From positions 1-62,686 of the forward strand of contig JAJEIO010000048.1 in NCBI GenBank assembly GCA_022827835.1: DNA of 62,686 bases. The letters are read 5' to 3'. The position numbers and the translations under genes are program-made. This DNA is from Candidatus Latescibacterota bacterium (GTDB lineage Bacteria > Latescibacterota > UBA2968 > UBA8231). Positions 24,382 through 33,837 of the stretch are shown here, piece by piece; positions within the stretch are counted from its first letter, which is position 1, and each line of letters begins with the position of its first letter. The notes under the pieces are model-generated. The model did no database searches. It saw only the letters and a program-made list of their open reading frames with translations, and was not told the origin of the DNA.

Positions 24382-27045
24382 GTGAACCGGAGATGGATAT
24401 TCTGGACGGCAATAGCCATTCTGTGGCTCGGCAGCGTTGCTGCCGAAGCCCAGGAATACGGCGCTCGCCTCGGCACGGTCAAAAGGGGTGGGGTGGTTTC
24501 CTTTGAGCCACAGGGGTCCGGCGTCCTGTTCGGCGCCCTCGACCCGGCTAAGCGCAGGTGGTACGTGCCGCAGGAGCTTTTTAACGAATACCAGTGGCGG
24601 CAGTGGGAATACTCCAACTACGCCCGCGATCACTACCAGCGCTACGTCAGCGCCATCCGCGAAGGCGATTACTACTACGACCTCTACGGCAACCTCGTCA
24701 CCCGAGGCTGGCTGGTTTTCAACAACTCGCAGACCCAACCCCGGCAGTTTGGCTCTTCGGTGCTGAAGTCCAGCAATTTCGAGCGCTGGTTTAGCGGCGT
24801 GGTCATCTCGGCCGACTCCAGGGGCCAGCACCACTACGCCCTGACGGCCGGCACCAAAATTCGCTCGACCCTGACGCCGATGACCTTCTCCAAGCCGCGC
24901 TGGGACGGCATTCAATTCGACTACGCAGCCGATAAATACCAAGGCACCCTGATCTACTCCCGTATCAGCCGCCCCGGCGGCGCGTCAACCAACGATCAAG
25001 AGAGCTTGGTCACCAACGCCACCTCCATGTTCGGCAGCCGCGCCACCGCGCAGGTAGGCGATTTCGCCACTGTGGGGCTGACCATGGTCAACGCCCACCA
25101 GTCCAACACCCTTATCGACGGCTTTACCGGCAACCCCTTCACCGGCGAGCTATCGGTCGATCAGAACCAGACCGTTTCGATCGTCGAGATCGTCTTGCGC
25201 GACGACAGCCCCGAGGACGGCGTCGGCGGTGCGGCCTTCTTCAGCGCCGGTTCGGACATCATCATCACCTATCTCGACGGCACCCAAGACACCGGCAAGG
25301 CCATCCGCTTTGAGCCGATCATCGAGGGTGGCCTCGTGGGGGAGGGCTTCCTTTCGGCCGATGGGGCCGAGGAGATCCGCCTGCGCTACGACTTTGACAG
25401 CCCGGCCTTTGTCAACCGCGCCTCGGGCACCAAAGAAGAAATCAAAAAGGTCGAATTCCGCCTCGTGCTGGGCAACGACTATCAGGTCTGGGTCACCTCC
25501 GACAGCCAACTCAATGCCAGCGGTGAGTCCGTACTCTTGCTCGTCGCCCAAGCCGAGGGCAACGTCCGCGACAACACCAATTTGCAGATCGTCAGTTTCG
25601 ACTACGGCCTACCGACCTCCACCCAGATCTGGGGCGCAACCCTAGAGTTACAACAGGTCCTCGGCTTCGATTTCTACGGCGAGTACGACCTCAACTACAA
25701 CTACACCAAATATCCCAATGTTGTCGCCAAAACCCACACCACCTTCTCGGGCATCCGCGGCGACCGCGCCGCGTCCGCGTGGATGATGAACCTCTCGCGG
25801 GTCGCGTTTCCCTTCTTCTTCTTTGGCGAGGCGTACAGCATGGATCCTCGCTACTCCACCCGTACATTCACCGCCCAAGGCGATGGCTTTATCGACTACG
25901 AGGACGAACGCATCCACGTCGTCGAACTAGTCGAGGACAACGACGACCAAGACGAATTTCCCGACACCGTGCGCAAAGACTGGCAGGTCGGCGATCCGAG
26001 CGTCTTCCCCGGCTGGGATGAGAACAACGACTTTATCTCGGATTTCAACCAGAACGACAACCGCTTCTTGAGCAACCTCATCCCGGACTACGAGGAGCCG
26101 TTCCTGCGCCACAACGTCGATCGGCCCGAATTCCTCTTCGGCATCGACCTGAACAACAACCTGTGGGTCGATCGCTTTGAAAACGACGAACTGCCCGACT
26201 ACCCTTACAAGAAAGATCACCAAGGATACAACGCCTACGGCGGCATCCACTTCACCCCAGAGCTGCGGCTGATGGTCGGCGTCTTGCGCGAGGATCTCAT
26301 TTCTTCCAACCAAAAAAACCACGCCAATTACGTCCTGCTGACCCTCGACCGCGACACCCCTGCTTGGGGTCGCTTCCGCGTCTTTGAGATGCTCAAGTCC
26401 ACGACCGACGACATTCCCGACGACCTCTTGCAGTGGCTGCCCAACGCCAATATCCGCACTGGTGAACCGACCAAAGTCGAGGATCCTCTCATCGCTCGCG
26501 ACGCTTGGATCAACAGCCTGTGGGTCGGCCACGACTACAAGATGCGCGGCCTGCTGACGGCCAATTACCTCAAATACGATCTGTACCACCAGCGGCTGAG
26601 TGCCAATGAGCGCGCGCTGTTGGGCCTGCGCGAGCGCGACTTTTTCTTTGGCCTAATCAACAAAATCAGCTACCGCTTCGACTTTGGGCACCTGTGGCTA
26701 GAGCCGCGCTGGAAAAGCGAGTACCGCCGTCAGAGCCGCGACCTGATTTCAGCCGACGAACGCACCGAACTGGCCGAGATCGGCGGCTTCATCCTCGGCT
26801 TTCCCCTGCTCAGCCACACAACCCTGATGAGCGGGCTGGAGATGACCTTTCTCAACGACCTGAAGCGCGACTCCAACGACTTCAACGGCCTAGTTTGGGC
26901 CTTGCAGTTGGCCAATATCTCCGATTATCTCGGCTACAAGGTCACAACCCATGCGGGCATGAAAATCGACCGCCGCCAGCCACGGGGCGAAGACGCGGTG
27001 ATTATTAATCAGATCTTTATTTCGATCTACGCGGGCTTGCAATAA
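24382..27045 (+). CDS. Probable outer-membrane beta-barrel protein with calcium-type acidic loops
   Basis: An 887-residue exported protein. GTG 24382 is the likely start, with AAGGAGG ending 8 nt upstream and a signal peptide WIFWTAIAILWLGSVAAEA; a TTG six codons earlier is less likely. Alternating aromatic strands (LDFYGEYDLNYNYTK-like stretches, ISYRFDFGHLWLEPRWKSEYRR) and a final strand ending FISIYAGLQ suggest a C-terminal barrel. The middle holds acidic loops resembling calcium-binding thrombospondin-3 or dockerin loops (DENNDFISDFNQND, DLNNNLWVDRFENDE). It sits between surface paralogue A and the GT-C/TPR gene, so an export or anchoring role for the surface proteins is a reasonable guess. 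No known family is recognised. Confidence 0.62.
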   Translation: MNRRWIFWTAIAILWLGSVAAEAQEYGARLGTVKRGGVVSFEPQGSGVLFGALDPAKRRWYVPQELFNEYQWRQWEYSNYARDHYQRYVSAIREGDYYYDLYGNLVTRGWLVFNNSQTQPRQFGSSVLKSSNFERWFSGVVISADSRGQHHYALTAGTKIRSTLTPMTFSKPRWDGIQFDYAADKYQGTLIYSRISRPGGASTNDQESLVTNATSMFGSRATAQVGDFATVGLTMVNAHQSNTLIDGFTGNPFTGELSVDQNQTVSIVEIVLRDDSPEDGVGGAAFFSAGSDIIITYLDGTQDTGKAIRFEPIIEGGLVGEGFLSADGAEEIRLRYDFDSPAFVNRASGTKEEIKKVEFRLVLGNDYQVWVTSDSQLNASGESVLLLVAQAEGNVRDNTNLQIVSFDYGLPTSTQIWGATLELQQVLGFDFYGEYDLNYNYTKYPNVVAKTHTTFSGIRGDRAASAWMMNLSRVAFPFFFFGEAYSMDPRYSTRTFTAQGDGFIDYEDERIHVVELVEDNDDQDEFPDTVRKDWQVGDPSVFPGWDENNDFISDFNQNDNRFLSNLIPDYEEPFLRHNVDRPEFLFGIDLNNNLWVDRFENDELPDYPYKKDHQGYNAYGGIHFTPELRLMVGVLREDLISSNQKNHANYVLLTLDRDTPAWGRFRVFEMLKSTTDDIPDDLLQWLPNANIRTGEPTKVEDPLIARDAWINSLWVGHDYKMRGLLTANYLKYDLYHQRLSANERALLGLRERDFFFGLINKISYRFDFGHLWLEPRWKSEYRRQSRDLISADERTELAEIGGFILGFPLLSHTTLMSGLEMTFLNDLKRDSNDFNGLVWALQLANISDYLGYKVTTHAGMKIDRRQPRGEDAVIINQIFISIYAGLQ

Positions 27046-27058
27046 GCGCGTAGTGCCC

Positions 27059-29272
27059 ATGGCTAGACGCTGGATGTTCATGGGGGTGGTGGCCGTCTTT
27101 GCGCTCGCCCTCTCAGCGCGCCTGTACTACCTCCACGAAATACGCGCCAGCCCGCTTTTCACCGCGCCCGTCGTCGATGCCCGCACCTATACCGAGGAAG
27201 CTCGCTACCTCAGCGAAGTCTCCTTTGCGGGTCGGCCCGCACCCTTCTGGCAACCACCGCTCTACCCCGTGCTGCTTGGCGTCCTCTTTGCCCTGGCTGG
27301 GGACGACCTTTACCTACCGCGACTCATTCAAGCCGTCATCGGCGCACTCGTCTGCGTCCTCATCTGCCTGTTGGGGTACCGGGTCTTTGGCGCGGGGATT
27401 GGACTCGGCGCGGGGATTGCCTCGGCATTGTACGGTCCCCTCATCTACTTTGGCGGCGAGTTGCTGCCGACTCTGCTGGCCTGTTGCCTCAATTTGCTCG
27501 TACTGTTGCTCGCAATCGGCGAGGGTGGTTGGGTGCGCTGGCTAGCCGCCGGTGTGCTGCTGGGCCTGTCCGCGCTCGCCGTGGCCAACGTACTGCTCTT
27601 TGCGCCCGTGCTGTTGGGCTATCTCTACTGGCGGCAGCGGTGGCTTCGCCCGGCGGCTTTTCTGCTCTTGGGTTGCGCGCTGGTCATCGCGCCGGTCGCG
27701 TATCGCAACTGGGCGGTCAGCGGCGATTTAGTGCTCATCTCGCACAACGCAGGCATCAACTTTTACATCGGCAACAATGCCGACTACGAGCAAACGACCC
27801 GCATTCGTCCGGGGCGGGATTGGGCCGAGTTGGTGGAAATGCCCGAGCGCCGCGCCGACATTGAGCAGCCTTCGGCCAAGTCGCGCTATTTTTTTGCCCA
27901 ATCTTGGCAATACATAACCTCCGAGCCGCTCGATTTCACGGGCTTGCTGGCGTATAAGGGCTACCTATTTCTGCGCGGCGACGAAATCCCGCGCAACCGC
28001 GACCTCTACTTCGCCCGCAACGACTCTGCGCTTTTGTCGATTCTGCTATGGAAAAAAGGGCTGGCGTTTCCCTTTGGTTTGATCGCCCCGCTGGCTCTCT
28101 TGGGACTTTTCGCCTTTCTGCGGACCTCTGAGTCTCCCGAAGGGCGCTTGCTAGCGCTCTTTGTGGCCTGCTATGCGCTTTCCGTGATCCTGTTTTTCGT
28201 CACCGGGCGCTATCGCCTGCCTGCCGTGCCTGTGCTGTTGCTGTTTGCGGCTTATGGGGTGCGCGTCCTGTGGCAGCGGCCTTGGCCCGCGCTCGCCGCC
28301 GTTGCCGCCCTCTTGATCTTTTGCAATGTGGCCACAGGCGCGATGGATCGAGAGGGCGATGCCCACGAGCACTACTATCTCGGCTACGCGTACGAGGAAC
28401 GGGACATGCCGGCCCACGCCGCCCGCCACTACCGCCACGCCATTGCTCGCGACCCCAACTTCGCCGAGCCACTCCTCGCGCTCGCGGCACTCCACGCCGA
28501 GGCCGAGCGCTACGGCAAGGCCCTTGAACTCTATAGGCGCTATCTTAAAACGCAGCCCCACGACGCGGATGTGCGCTTTCTCCTGGGCCACACTGCGTTG
28601 CTCGCTCGGCGCTACGACGAGGCTGCGGCCGCGTACTCCAAGGTCGCAGCGGCGCGTCCCAACTGGGCAGCCGCGCACGGCGGTCTCGGCTACGCCCTCC
28701 TGATGGCAGACCAACCCCAACGCGCCGCCCGAGCTTATAGCCGCACGCTCGAACTGAACCCGGACTCAACGCTGGTGCGCTATCAACTGGCCCGCCTGTA
28801 CGCGGAGCAGGGACAACACCGCGAGGCCATCGCCGAGTTTGAGCAGCTAATGCAGCGCGAACCGCACGTGCCCGAATACCCAGCCCGCCTCGCCGACTTG
28901 CTCATCCAACTCGAACAAGGGACGGGCATGGCCCTCGGGCAGACAGACCAACTAGCGGAGGCCGAAAAACTCTTGCGCCACGCCAGCGCGCTCGATTCCA
29001 AGGCTGCGCATCCCCACTGGAGCTTGGGTATGCTCTATGCCCGCCAAGGGCGCTATGCAGAAGCCGTGCCTTTGTTTGAGCATCTGCTCCAGATCGCTCC
29101 GCGCGACTACCAAGCCCATCTGTTCCTTGGGCACCTCTACCAACGCACCGGACGCCAAGCCGACGCGGACGCCCAATTCGCGGCCTTTAGCCGCAACCAG
29201 CGCGCCCACCGCATAGAAAAGGTGGCGCGGCGGGAAATGGAAGCCCAGATCGAACAAATTTTCGGCGGTTAA
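27059..29272 (+). CDS. GT-C type membrane glycosyltransferase fused to TPR repeats (TMTC-like)
   Basis: A 737-residue protein with about ten to twelve membrane helices in residues 1-425 and eight or so TPRs in residues 435-735. The first luminal loop has PVVDARTYTEEARY, with acidic residues where GT-C enzymes place the catalytic Asp, and FWQPPLYPVLLG, a motif typical of the ArnT/PMT-like superfamily. The gene can start at GTG 27053 or ATG 27059; I chose the ATG. This architecture, a polyprenol-phosphate-sugar-dependent transferase followed by TPRs, parallels eukaryotic TMTC O-mannosyltransferases. The TPRs would face the periplasm and could recruit exported proteins. Flanking surface-protein genes are the obvious candidate substrates; that link is inference. 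Confidence 0.78.
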   Translation: MARRWMFMGVVAVFALALSARLYYLHEIRASPLFTAPVVDARTYTEEARYLSEVSFAGRPAPFWQPPLYPVLLGVLFALAGDDLYLPRLIQAVIGALVCVLICLLGYRVFGAGIGLGAGIASALYGPLIYFGGELLPTLLACCLNLLVLLLAIGEGGWVRWLAAGVLLGLSALAVANVLLFAPVLLGYLYWRQRWLRPAAFLLLGCALVIAPVAYRNWAVSGDLVLISHNAGINFYIGNNADYEQTTRIRPGRDWAELVEMPERRADIEQPSAKSRYFFAQSWQYITSEPLDFTGLLAYKGYLFLRGDEIPRNRDLYFARNDSALLSILLWKKGLAFPFGLIAPLALLGLFAFLRTSESPEGRLLALFVACYALSVILFFVTGRYRLPAVPVLLLFAAYGVRVLWQRPWPALAAVAALLIFCNVATGAMDREGDAHEHYYLGYAYEERDMPAHAARHYRHAIARDPNFAEPLLALAALHAEAERYGKALELYRRYLKTQPHDADVRFLLGHTALLARRYDEAAAAYSKVAAARPNWAAAHGGLGYALLMADQPQRAARAYSRTLELNPDSTLVRYQLARLYAEQGQHREAIAEFEQLMQREPHVPEYPARLADLLIQLEQGTGMALGQTDQLAEAEKLLRHASALDSKAAHPHWSLGMLYARQGRYAEAVPLFEHLLQIAPRDYQAHLFLGHLYQRTGRQADADAQFAAFSRNQRAHRIEKVARREMEAQIEQIFGG

Positions 29273-29364
29273 TCCAACGACTTCTCGATCCACAACGCGA
29301 GCCGCTGGGCCGTTTTCGGGCATGTGCTGCTCGCCGTGCAAAATCGGTTGGAGAGATTGGTGCG

Positions 29365-31455
29365 TTAGTACGCCACGCCGACGACGCGGCTCTGCTCGGC
29401 ATCGCCCGAATCCCCGGCGACAAAGACGCGGGCCACGTACAGACCCGGGGGAACTAGCTGGCCTTGGTCGTCGCGGCCGTTCCACACCTTGTCTGTGTAG
29501 CGGCCATTTGCCTCTTCACCGGCGAAGAGGACGCGCACGCGCTGACCGCTCAAGTTATAGAGCGCGACTTCGACCGGCCGCGGGGTGCTCAGCGCCAGCA
29601 AGTTGTAGTGGATGATCGCCTCGTCGTTGATGCCATCGCCATTGGGGGTAAAGGGGTTGGGCGCAGCCTGCACCTGACCCAATAGCTGCCCCTCGGCCAA
29701 TACGGACGGGCTGAGTACCGTGGTACCGGAAAACGCGTCTTCATCGCCTTCGCCCAAAAAGGCCACATTGCCTGGGTCGATGACTTGGGCGGCACCAGGC
29801 TCGGTCGTGAGCCGCGCCGCCGCGGTGAAGTTGGTGCTGTACGTCAGCACATTGGTCTGGAAGCGAACGCGGACCTGAGTCTGGTCGTCGGTCACTACGG
29901 GGAAGCGCACGGCAAAGCGGTCGTCGGCAACCTCGGCAATGGCGAACTCCCCGCTGGCCGCGTCGAGGCTGTCGAATTGGTGCTCGGCCACGACCGCGCC
30001 AGCGCCATCAATAAGCTGCACCGCGTCGATGCTCGACACTCGCGCTGGCGTGTCGATCTCAATGGTGTCGAAGCCGCGCAGGTCGTCCGTGCCCATAGCA
30101 GCGCGCATGGCAAAGGTAAAGATCACTTTCTCAGACACCTGTACCTCGCGCGGAAAAACCTCGCCGACCAAGGCGTCGGCAAACGGCGGTGTCAACAAGT
30201 CGAAGCTCAGCGACTTGATCACTCGCGCGGCCTCTAGGTCACTGCTATTAAAAACCACTTCAAACTGCATGTAGCGGCGCGGGCTGGGCGAGACAATGGG
30301 CCGGCCCGGCCCATTGGCCGCGTCCGCCGGATAAGGCGTGCTAAAGGGACTCCAGTTGATCAGGTCGTCGGTCACGGCCCCGGCCATCCACTCGCGGCCT
30401 GCGGCATCGGTAATGGGCGTCTGACCCGCCTTTTGGGGAAATTTCCGATACTCGGCTAGGCCCATCTCCTCTCCGGGATTTTCCAGCGAAAAAGGAATGT
30501 CCTCGGCGTCTTGCTTGCCGCGCAACCGGCGGGTGTACACAAAAGGCGACGTGTCCGTGCCCGTGCGCGTACGGATCTGCGCGCTGGAGAAACGCGGATC
30601 GCCCAACACCTCTTCCACCCAGCGCAAGGTGCCCCACACGGCTGGTTGCCCAGCGTCGAAAATGTCCGACACGTACTGGGCCCGCGACAGAAAGCCCTTG
30701 CCGAAAATCTCGATCTCATCGATCTCAAAATCTACCGGCGAAGTCGCCCGCAAGCGCAGGTGCTGAACGTAGCGCGGCGGGTCGAGCGGCACGTCGATAA
30801 CCGCGACCTGGTTGTCGGTCTCGGCGATTAGCGGCCTCCAGATAGGCGTGTTCTCGCTGGTCAGGTTCAGGCCGTCGTTGGTAAAAAGCTCATACGCCCG
30901 CAGGTAGTCGTTTTGGAAGGGGGTCGAGGGCGAGGGCACGACCGTATTGCGCGGATAGATGCGTATGCGCTCGACCCCGAAGCGCGCTCCTAAATTGAGC
31001 AGGACTAGGATGCCGAGGGAATTCTGATTCTTGCGCTCAAAGGCCAACAGCTCGCCGCCCGGCTCGTCCGAGAGCAACTCCTTTAACATCATCTCCAAGT
31101 CGAGCGGCTTGAACGTGCCGCTGAAGTCGAAGACATTGGGCGAATCTATATCGCCGCCGCGTTCGATAGTGCCGACGGCCACGTTCTCTCCCTCGGCAAT
31201 GCGCAGAGGCAAGATGCTGTGGGAAAAGTCGTCGCGTGCGAATTCGATTAAGTCGCCAGGTGCGTTGCCCACCAGCAGGTTGTTGGGATCTAAGGGCGAG
31301 CGGTGCTCGGCGTCAATGGTGGTGACGACTGCCTCGCCTTCACCCTGCCAGTCCAACTCGCCGCCCTCTCCAATCGAGACCGTATCGAGAGCCCAACTTC
31401 CACTCGGTAGCCAGAGTACTAAGACGAGGCTGGCCGCGGCACAATGCGCTTTCAT
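29365..31455 (-). CDS. Exported surface protein with FlgD-like C-terminal domain (paralogue B)
   Basis: A 696-residue secreted protein. ATG 31455 is chosen because GGAGG ends six bases before it; two more upstream in-frame starts are too close to or upstream of this site. The signal peptide ends near WLPSGSWA. The middle part has a discoidin-like segment (YVQHLRLRATSPVDFEIDEIEIFG), the family module QIRTRTGTDTSPF and the segment INWSPFSTPY. The C-terminus is FlgD-like: APNPFTPNGDGIND, VALYNLSGQRVRVLF, WNGRDDQGQLVPPGLYV, ending GVAY. It is divergent from paralogue C and convergent with the GT-C/TPR gene. The role is probably structural or adhesive. Confidence 0.8.
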   Translation of the reverse strand: MKAHCAAASLVLVLWLPSGSWALDTVSIGEGGELDWQGEGEAVVTTIDAEHRSPLDPNNLLVGNAPGDLIEFARDDFSHSILPLRIAEGENVAVGTIERGGDIDSPNVFDFSGTFKPLDLEMMLKELLSDEPGGELLAFERKNQNSLGILVLLNLGARFGVERIRIYPRNTVVPSPSTPFQNDYLRAYELFTNDGLNLTSENTPIWRPLIAETDNQVAVIDVPLDPPRYVQHLRLRATSPVDFEIDEIEIFGKGFLSRAQYVSDIFDAGQPAVWGTLRWVEEVLGDPRFSSAQIRTRTGTDTSPFVYTRRLRGKQDAEDIPFSLENPGEEMGLAEYRKFPQKAGQTPITDAAGREWMAGAVTDDLINWSPFSTPYPADAANGPGRPIVSPSPRRYMQFEVVFNSSDLEAARVIKSLSFDLLTPPFADALVGEVFPREVQVSEKVIFTFAMRAAMGTDDLRGFDTIEIDTPARVSSIDAVQLIDGAGAVVAEHQFDSLDAASGEFAIAEVADDRFAVRFPVVTDDQTQVRVRFQTNVLTYSTNFTAAARLTTEPGAAQVIDPGNVAFLGEGDEDAFSGTTVLSPSVLAEGQLLGQVQAAPNPFTPNGDGINDEAIIHYNLLALSTPRPVEVALYNLSGQRVRVLFAGEEANGRYTDKVWNGRDDQGQLVPPGLYVARVFVAGDSGDAEQSRVVGVAY

Positions 31456-31544
31456 GTCCATCCTCCGTGCGGTTTGCTGCATAAAACAACCAAAGTACAG
31501 GCATAAATCAAGTTAAATAAAGTGCGCCGCGTGCATATCTTAAC

Positions 31545-31575
31545 TTGCCAAATCGACCTCTTCTTTTTTTATATT
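31545..31575 (+). promoter_or_regulatory. Candidate sigma70-like promoter for paralogue C
   Basis: TTGCCA at 31545-31550 and TATATT at 31570-31575 are spaced 19 nt apart, in the AT-rich 145-bp divergent gap between paralogues B and C. The spacing is longer than optimal. Confidence 0.35.
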
Positions 31576-31600
31576 ATCAGCATCTCAAGGAAGAGACGCC

Positions 31601-33721
31601 ATGCAGTACATCATTGCTTCGTGTTTTCTGCTCGTCCTATCGATTGCGCCAGCGCACAGCCGCGGGGAGTTTCGCGTCGGGGGAGACGAGGGCAACCCTT
31701 GGCCCAGCCTGCTGTCCGAAGAAGGGGCTGGTGAGTACTGGCTCTTTGATGCCGAGGGCCAACTCGTGGGCACCGAATCCGTGGGCGTCACGCCCCACGG
31801 CGCGGCTGCGGATACCCTCATCGACTTTGCCGACAACGCCATCGGGCCGCGCTTCATCGACCCAGCGGTCAACCTAACCCTGATTGACCCCAATGCCGCG
31901 GATATCAACACTCTACTGCCGTACACTGGAGGCCAAATCCAGACGACCGACGGCTGCTCGGCCCGCGACGACCAGATCCGCGCCGTGAAAAAGCAATTTG
32001 ACGGCGATTTCACTACAGCCCACTTCCGCCGCTTCACCCCAGGCCAGGGCATCTTCAGCGGCGGCAGAATCGTCGCCGGGGTCACCGGCGAAGGCTGGAA
32101 AAACTCCGTGGTCATCGACTTTAGCACAGCTGTGCCAGTCAACCGCATCCGCTTTCTTCCCCGCCTCGGGCAGGAAGACGATATCTTGCTCATCGAGGAA
32201 CTCACTGAGCCTAAGCCGCCCCTAGAGGCATTTGGCGAAGACAGCTTCGCCGCCAACTTCCTCGCCTGGTACGAACTGCGCAAAGGCGACAACAACGTGC
32301 GCTTTGCCAACAGCCCCTGCGACCGAGTCAGCCGCGTCACTAAAGGCCTGCGCTGGGTCCGCAACCAAGACCCCGCGCTTACCGTAATCGAATCCAACCG
32401 CGAAAATCTCGATCCCGTAGTAGAGTTGCGCTTTCCCACCGAGTCGATCCGCTACATCACCGCCCAAGCCTTTCCCCTGCGCGACTGGGAGGTCGCCGAA
32501 TTCGAGGTGTACGGCGAGGGCTTTGTCGAGGAGACCGTCCTCGTCACCCAGATTCTCGACTTTGGCCAGCCAATCAACTGGGGCAAAATTCGCTGGGACG
32601 CCGACGTGCCCGAGGGCACCCGCATCGAGGTTCGCACCCGCACTGGCAACACCCCCGATCCCAGCCTCTACTTCGACGAAAACATCAACGGCGACATCCG
32701 TCCGATCACCTTAAAAGAATACGAAAAACTCGACCCGTCCGGTCGCCTGCCCACCGTGTACGACACCGACAACTGGAGCTTCTGGTCACCGCCCTACGAC
32801 TTTGCCGCGGGTTTGCGCGACAGCGACGAGCCGGCTGAGGCGTGGCGCGACGGCACGCCGCTTTTGTCGCCCGGGCCGAGCCGCTACATCCAACTCGCCT
32901 TTCGCCTGTTTTCTACCTTTACCACTGCGCCGCGCATCCGCTCACTCACGATCCAATTCGGCGATGCGCCGGCTGCCCGAGAAATCCTCGGCGAAGTGTG
33001 GCCCATTGCCGTCGATTCCTTCGCGCCCACGGAATTTACCTACGTCATTCGGCCGGAATTTACCGCTGACGACACCGGCTTCGACCGGCTGGAAATCCGC
33101 ACCCATGCCCAAGTCCAAGCCGTCTCTGCGGTCAAACGCGACGGTACCGAACTGGACTTGAACGCCTTTGTTCCAGATATACAAGACGACCACTTCGTGG
33201 TGTCCTTCCCCCGCTTGCAAGGCGAAGACGACAGCTTCAAACAGCTCGAAGTGAGCTTTGTGGTGCCGGTCCTGCGCTTTGGTACTGAGTTTTCGGGCTG
33301 GGTCTTCGACAGCAACGACCCCGACCAGATCAAGCAGCAAGTTCGTCCAGGTAACGCCACCTTTCGCTTTTCAGGCGATGCCCTCGCCGTCAACACGCCC
33401 GTCGGCGGCCGGCTCCTCGTCGATATTGCCGTGACTTCCAACCCGCTTACGCCGAATGGCGACGGAGTGAACGAGACTGTCGAGATCGCCTATAAGCTGC
33501 GCGAAGTCACGGCTAGCCGACCGGTGCGACTGGCGATCTACAATCTCGCCGGCCAACTCGTAGTCGAGCTGCCGCCCATCACCGCGCGCAGCGGCGAATT
33601 CGCCCATCGCTGGGACGGTCGCGACGCCGCTGGGCAGCTCGTGCCCCCGGGCACCTATATCTGGCGGCTGCAACTAGAAGAGAAGGAAGAACGCGCCGGC
33701 ATCCTCGCAGTCGCTTATTGA
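31601..33721 (+). CDS. Exported surface protein with FlgD-like C-terminal domain (paralogue C)
   Basis: A 706-residue secreted protein with AAGGAAGAG before ATG 31601 and signal peptide IIASCFLLVLSIAPAHS. An early discoidin-like part (FDGDFTTAHFRRF, WKNSVVIDFSTAVPVNRIRF) is followed by VAEFEVYGEGF, the module EVRTRTGNTPDPS, DTDNWSFWSPPY and SPGPSRYIQLAF. The C-terminal FlgD-like Ig domain reads TSNPLTPNGDGVNE, LAIYNLAGQLVVEL, WDGRDAAGQLVPPGTYI and ends LAVAY. It is most similar in layout to paralogue B; both are about 700 residues. A terminator hairpin follows at 33757. Confidence 0.8.
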   Translation: MQYIIASCFLLVLSIAPAHSRGEFRVGGDEGNPWPSLLSEEGAGEYWLFDAEGQLVGTESVGVTPHGAAADTLIDFADNAIGPRFIDPAVNLTLIDPNAADINTLLPYTGGQIQTTDGCSARDDQIRAVKKQFDGDFTTAHFRRFTPGQGIFSGGRIVAGVTGEGWKNSVVIDFSTAVPVNRIRFLPRLGQEDDILLIEELTEPKPPLEAFGEDSFAANFLAWYELRKGDNNVRFANSPCDRVSRVTKGLRWVRNQDPALTVIESNRENLDPVVELRFPTESIRYITAQAFPLRDWEVAEFEVYGEGFVEETVLVTQILDFGQPINWGKIRWDADVPEGTRIEVRTRTGNTPDPSLYFDENINGDIRPITLKEYEKLDPSGRLPTVYDTDNWSFWSPPYDFAAGLRDSDEPAEAWRDGTPLLSPGPSRYIQLAFRLFSTFTTAPRIRSLTIQFGDAPAAREILGEVWPIAVDSFAPTEFTYVIRPEFTADDTGFDRLEIRTHAQVQAVSAVKRDGTELDLNAFVPDIQDDHFVVSFPRLQGEDDSFKQLEVSFVVPVLRFGTEFSGWVFDSNDPDQIKQQVRPGNATFRFSGDALAVNTPVGGRLLVDIAVTSNPLTPNGDGVNETVEIAYKLREVTASRPVRLAIYNLAGQLVVELPPITARSGEFAHRWDGRDAAGQLVPPGTYIWRLQLEEKEERAGILAVAY

Positions 33722-33756
33722 CAAACGGCGTTGAGTTGATTATTCATTGGGCATTA

Positions 33757-33784
33757 AGCGCGTGCCGAGCGCGCTGTATTTTTT
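33757..33784 (+). terminator. Rho-independent terminator after paralogue C
   Basis: Stem AGCGCG/CGCGCT with a 7-nt loop is followed shortly by a run of six T. It lies 36 nt after the stop. Confidence 0.6.
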
Positions 33785-33837
33785 GTACAAGTTTTACCAG
33801 CATTTTTCACTTCTCCTAAGGAGGGAGGGTTTTCGCT

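Noticed and set aside
29273..29364. Possible terminator or small gene between the convergent GT-C/TPR and paralogue B genes.
   Set aside because: Only a weak TCCAAC/GTTGGA pairing with a long loop is present, and no start with a ribosome site.
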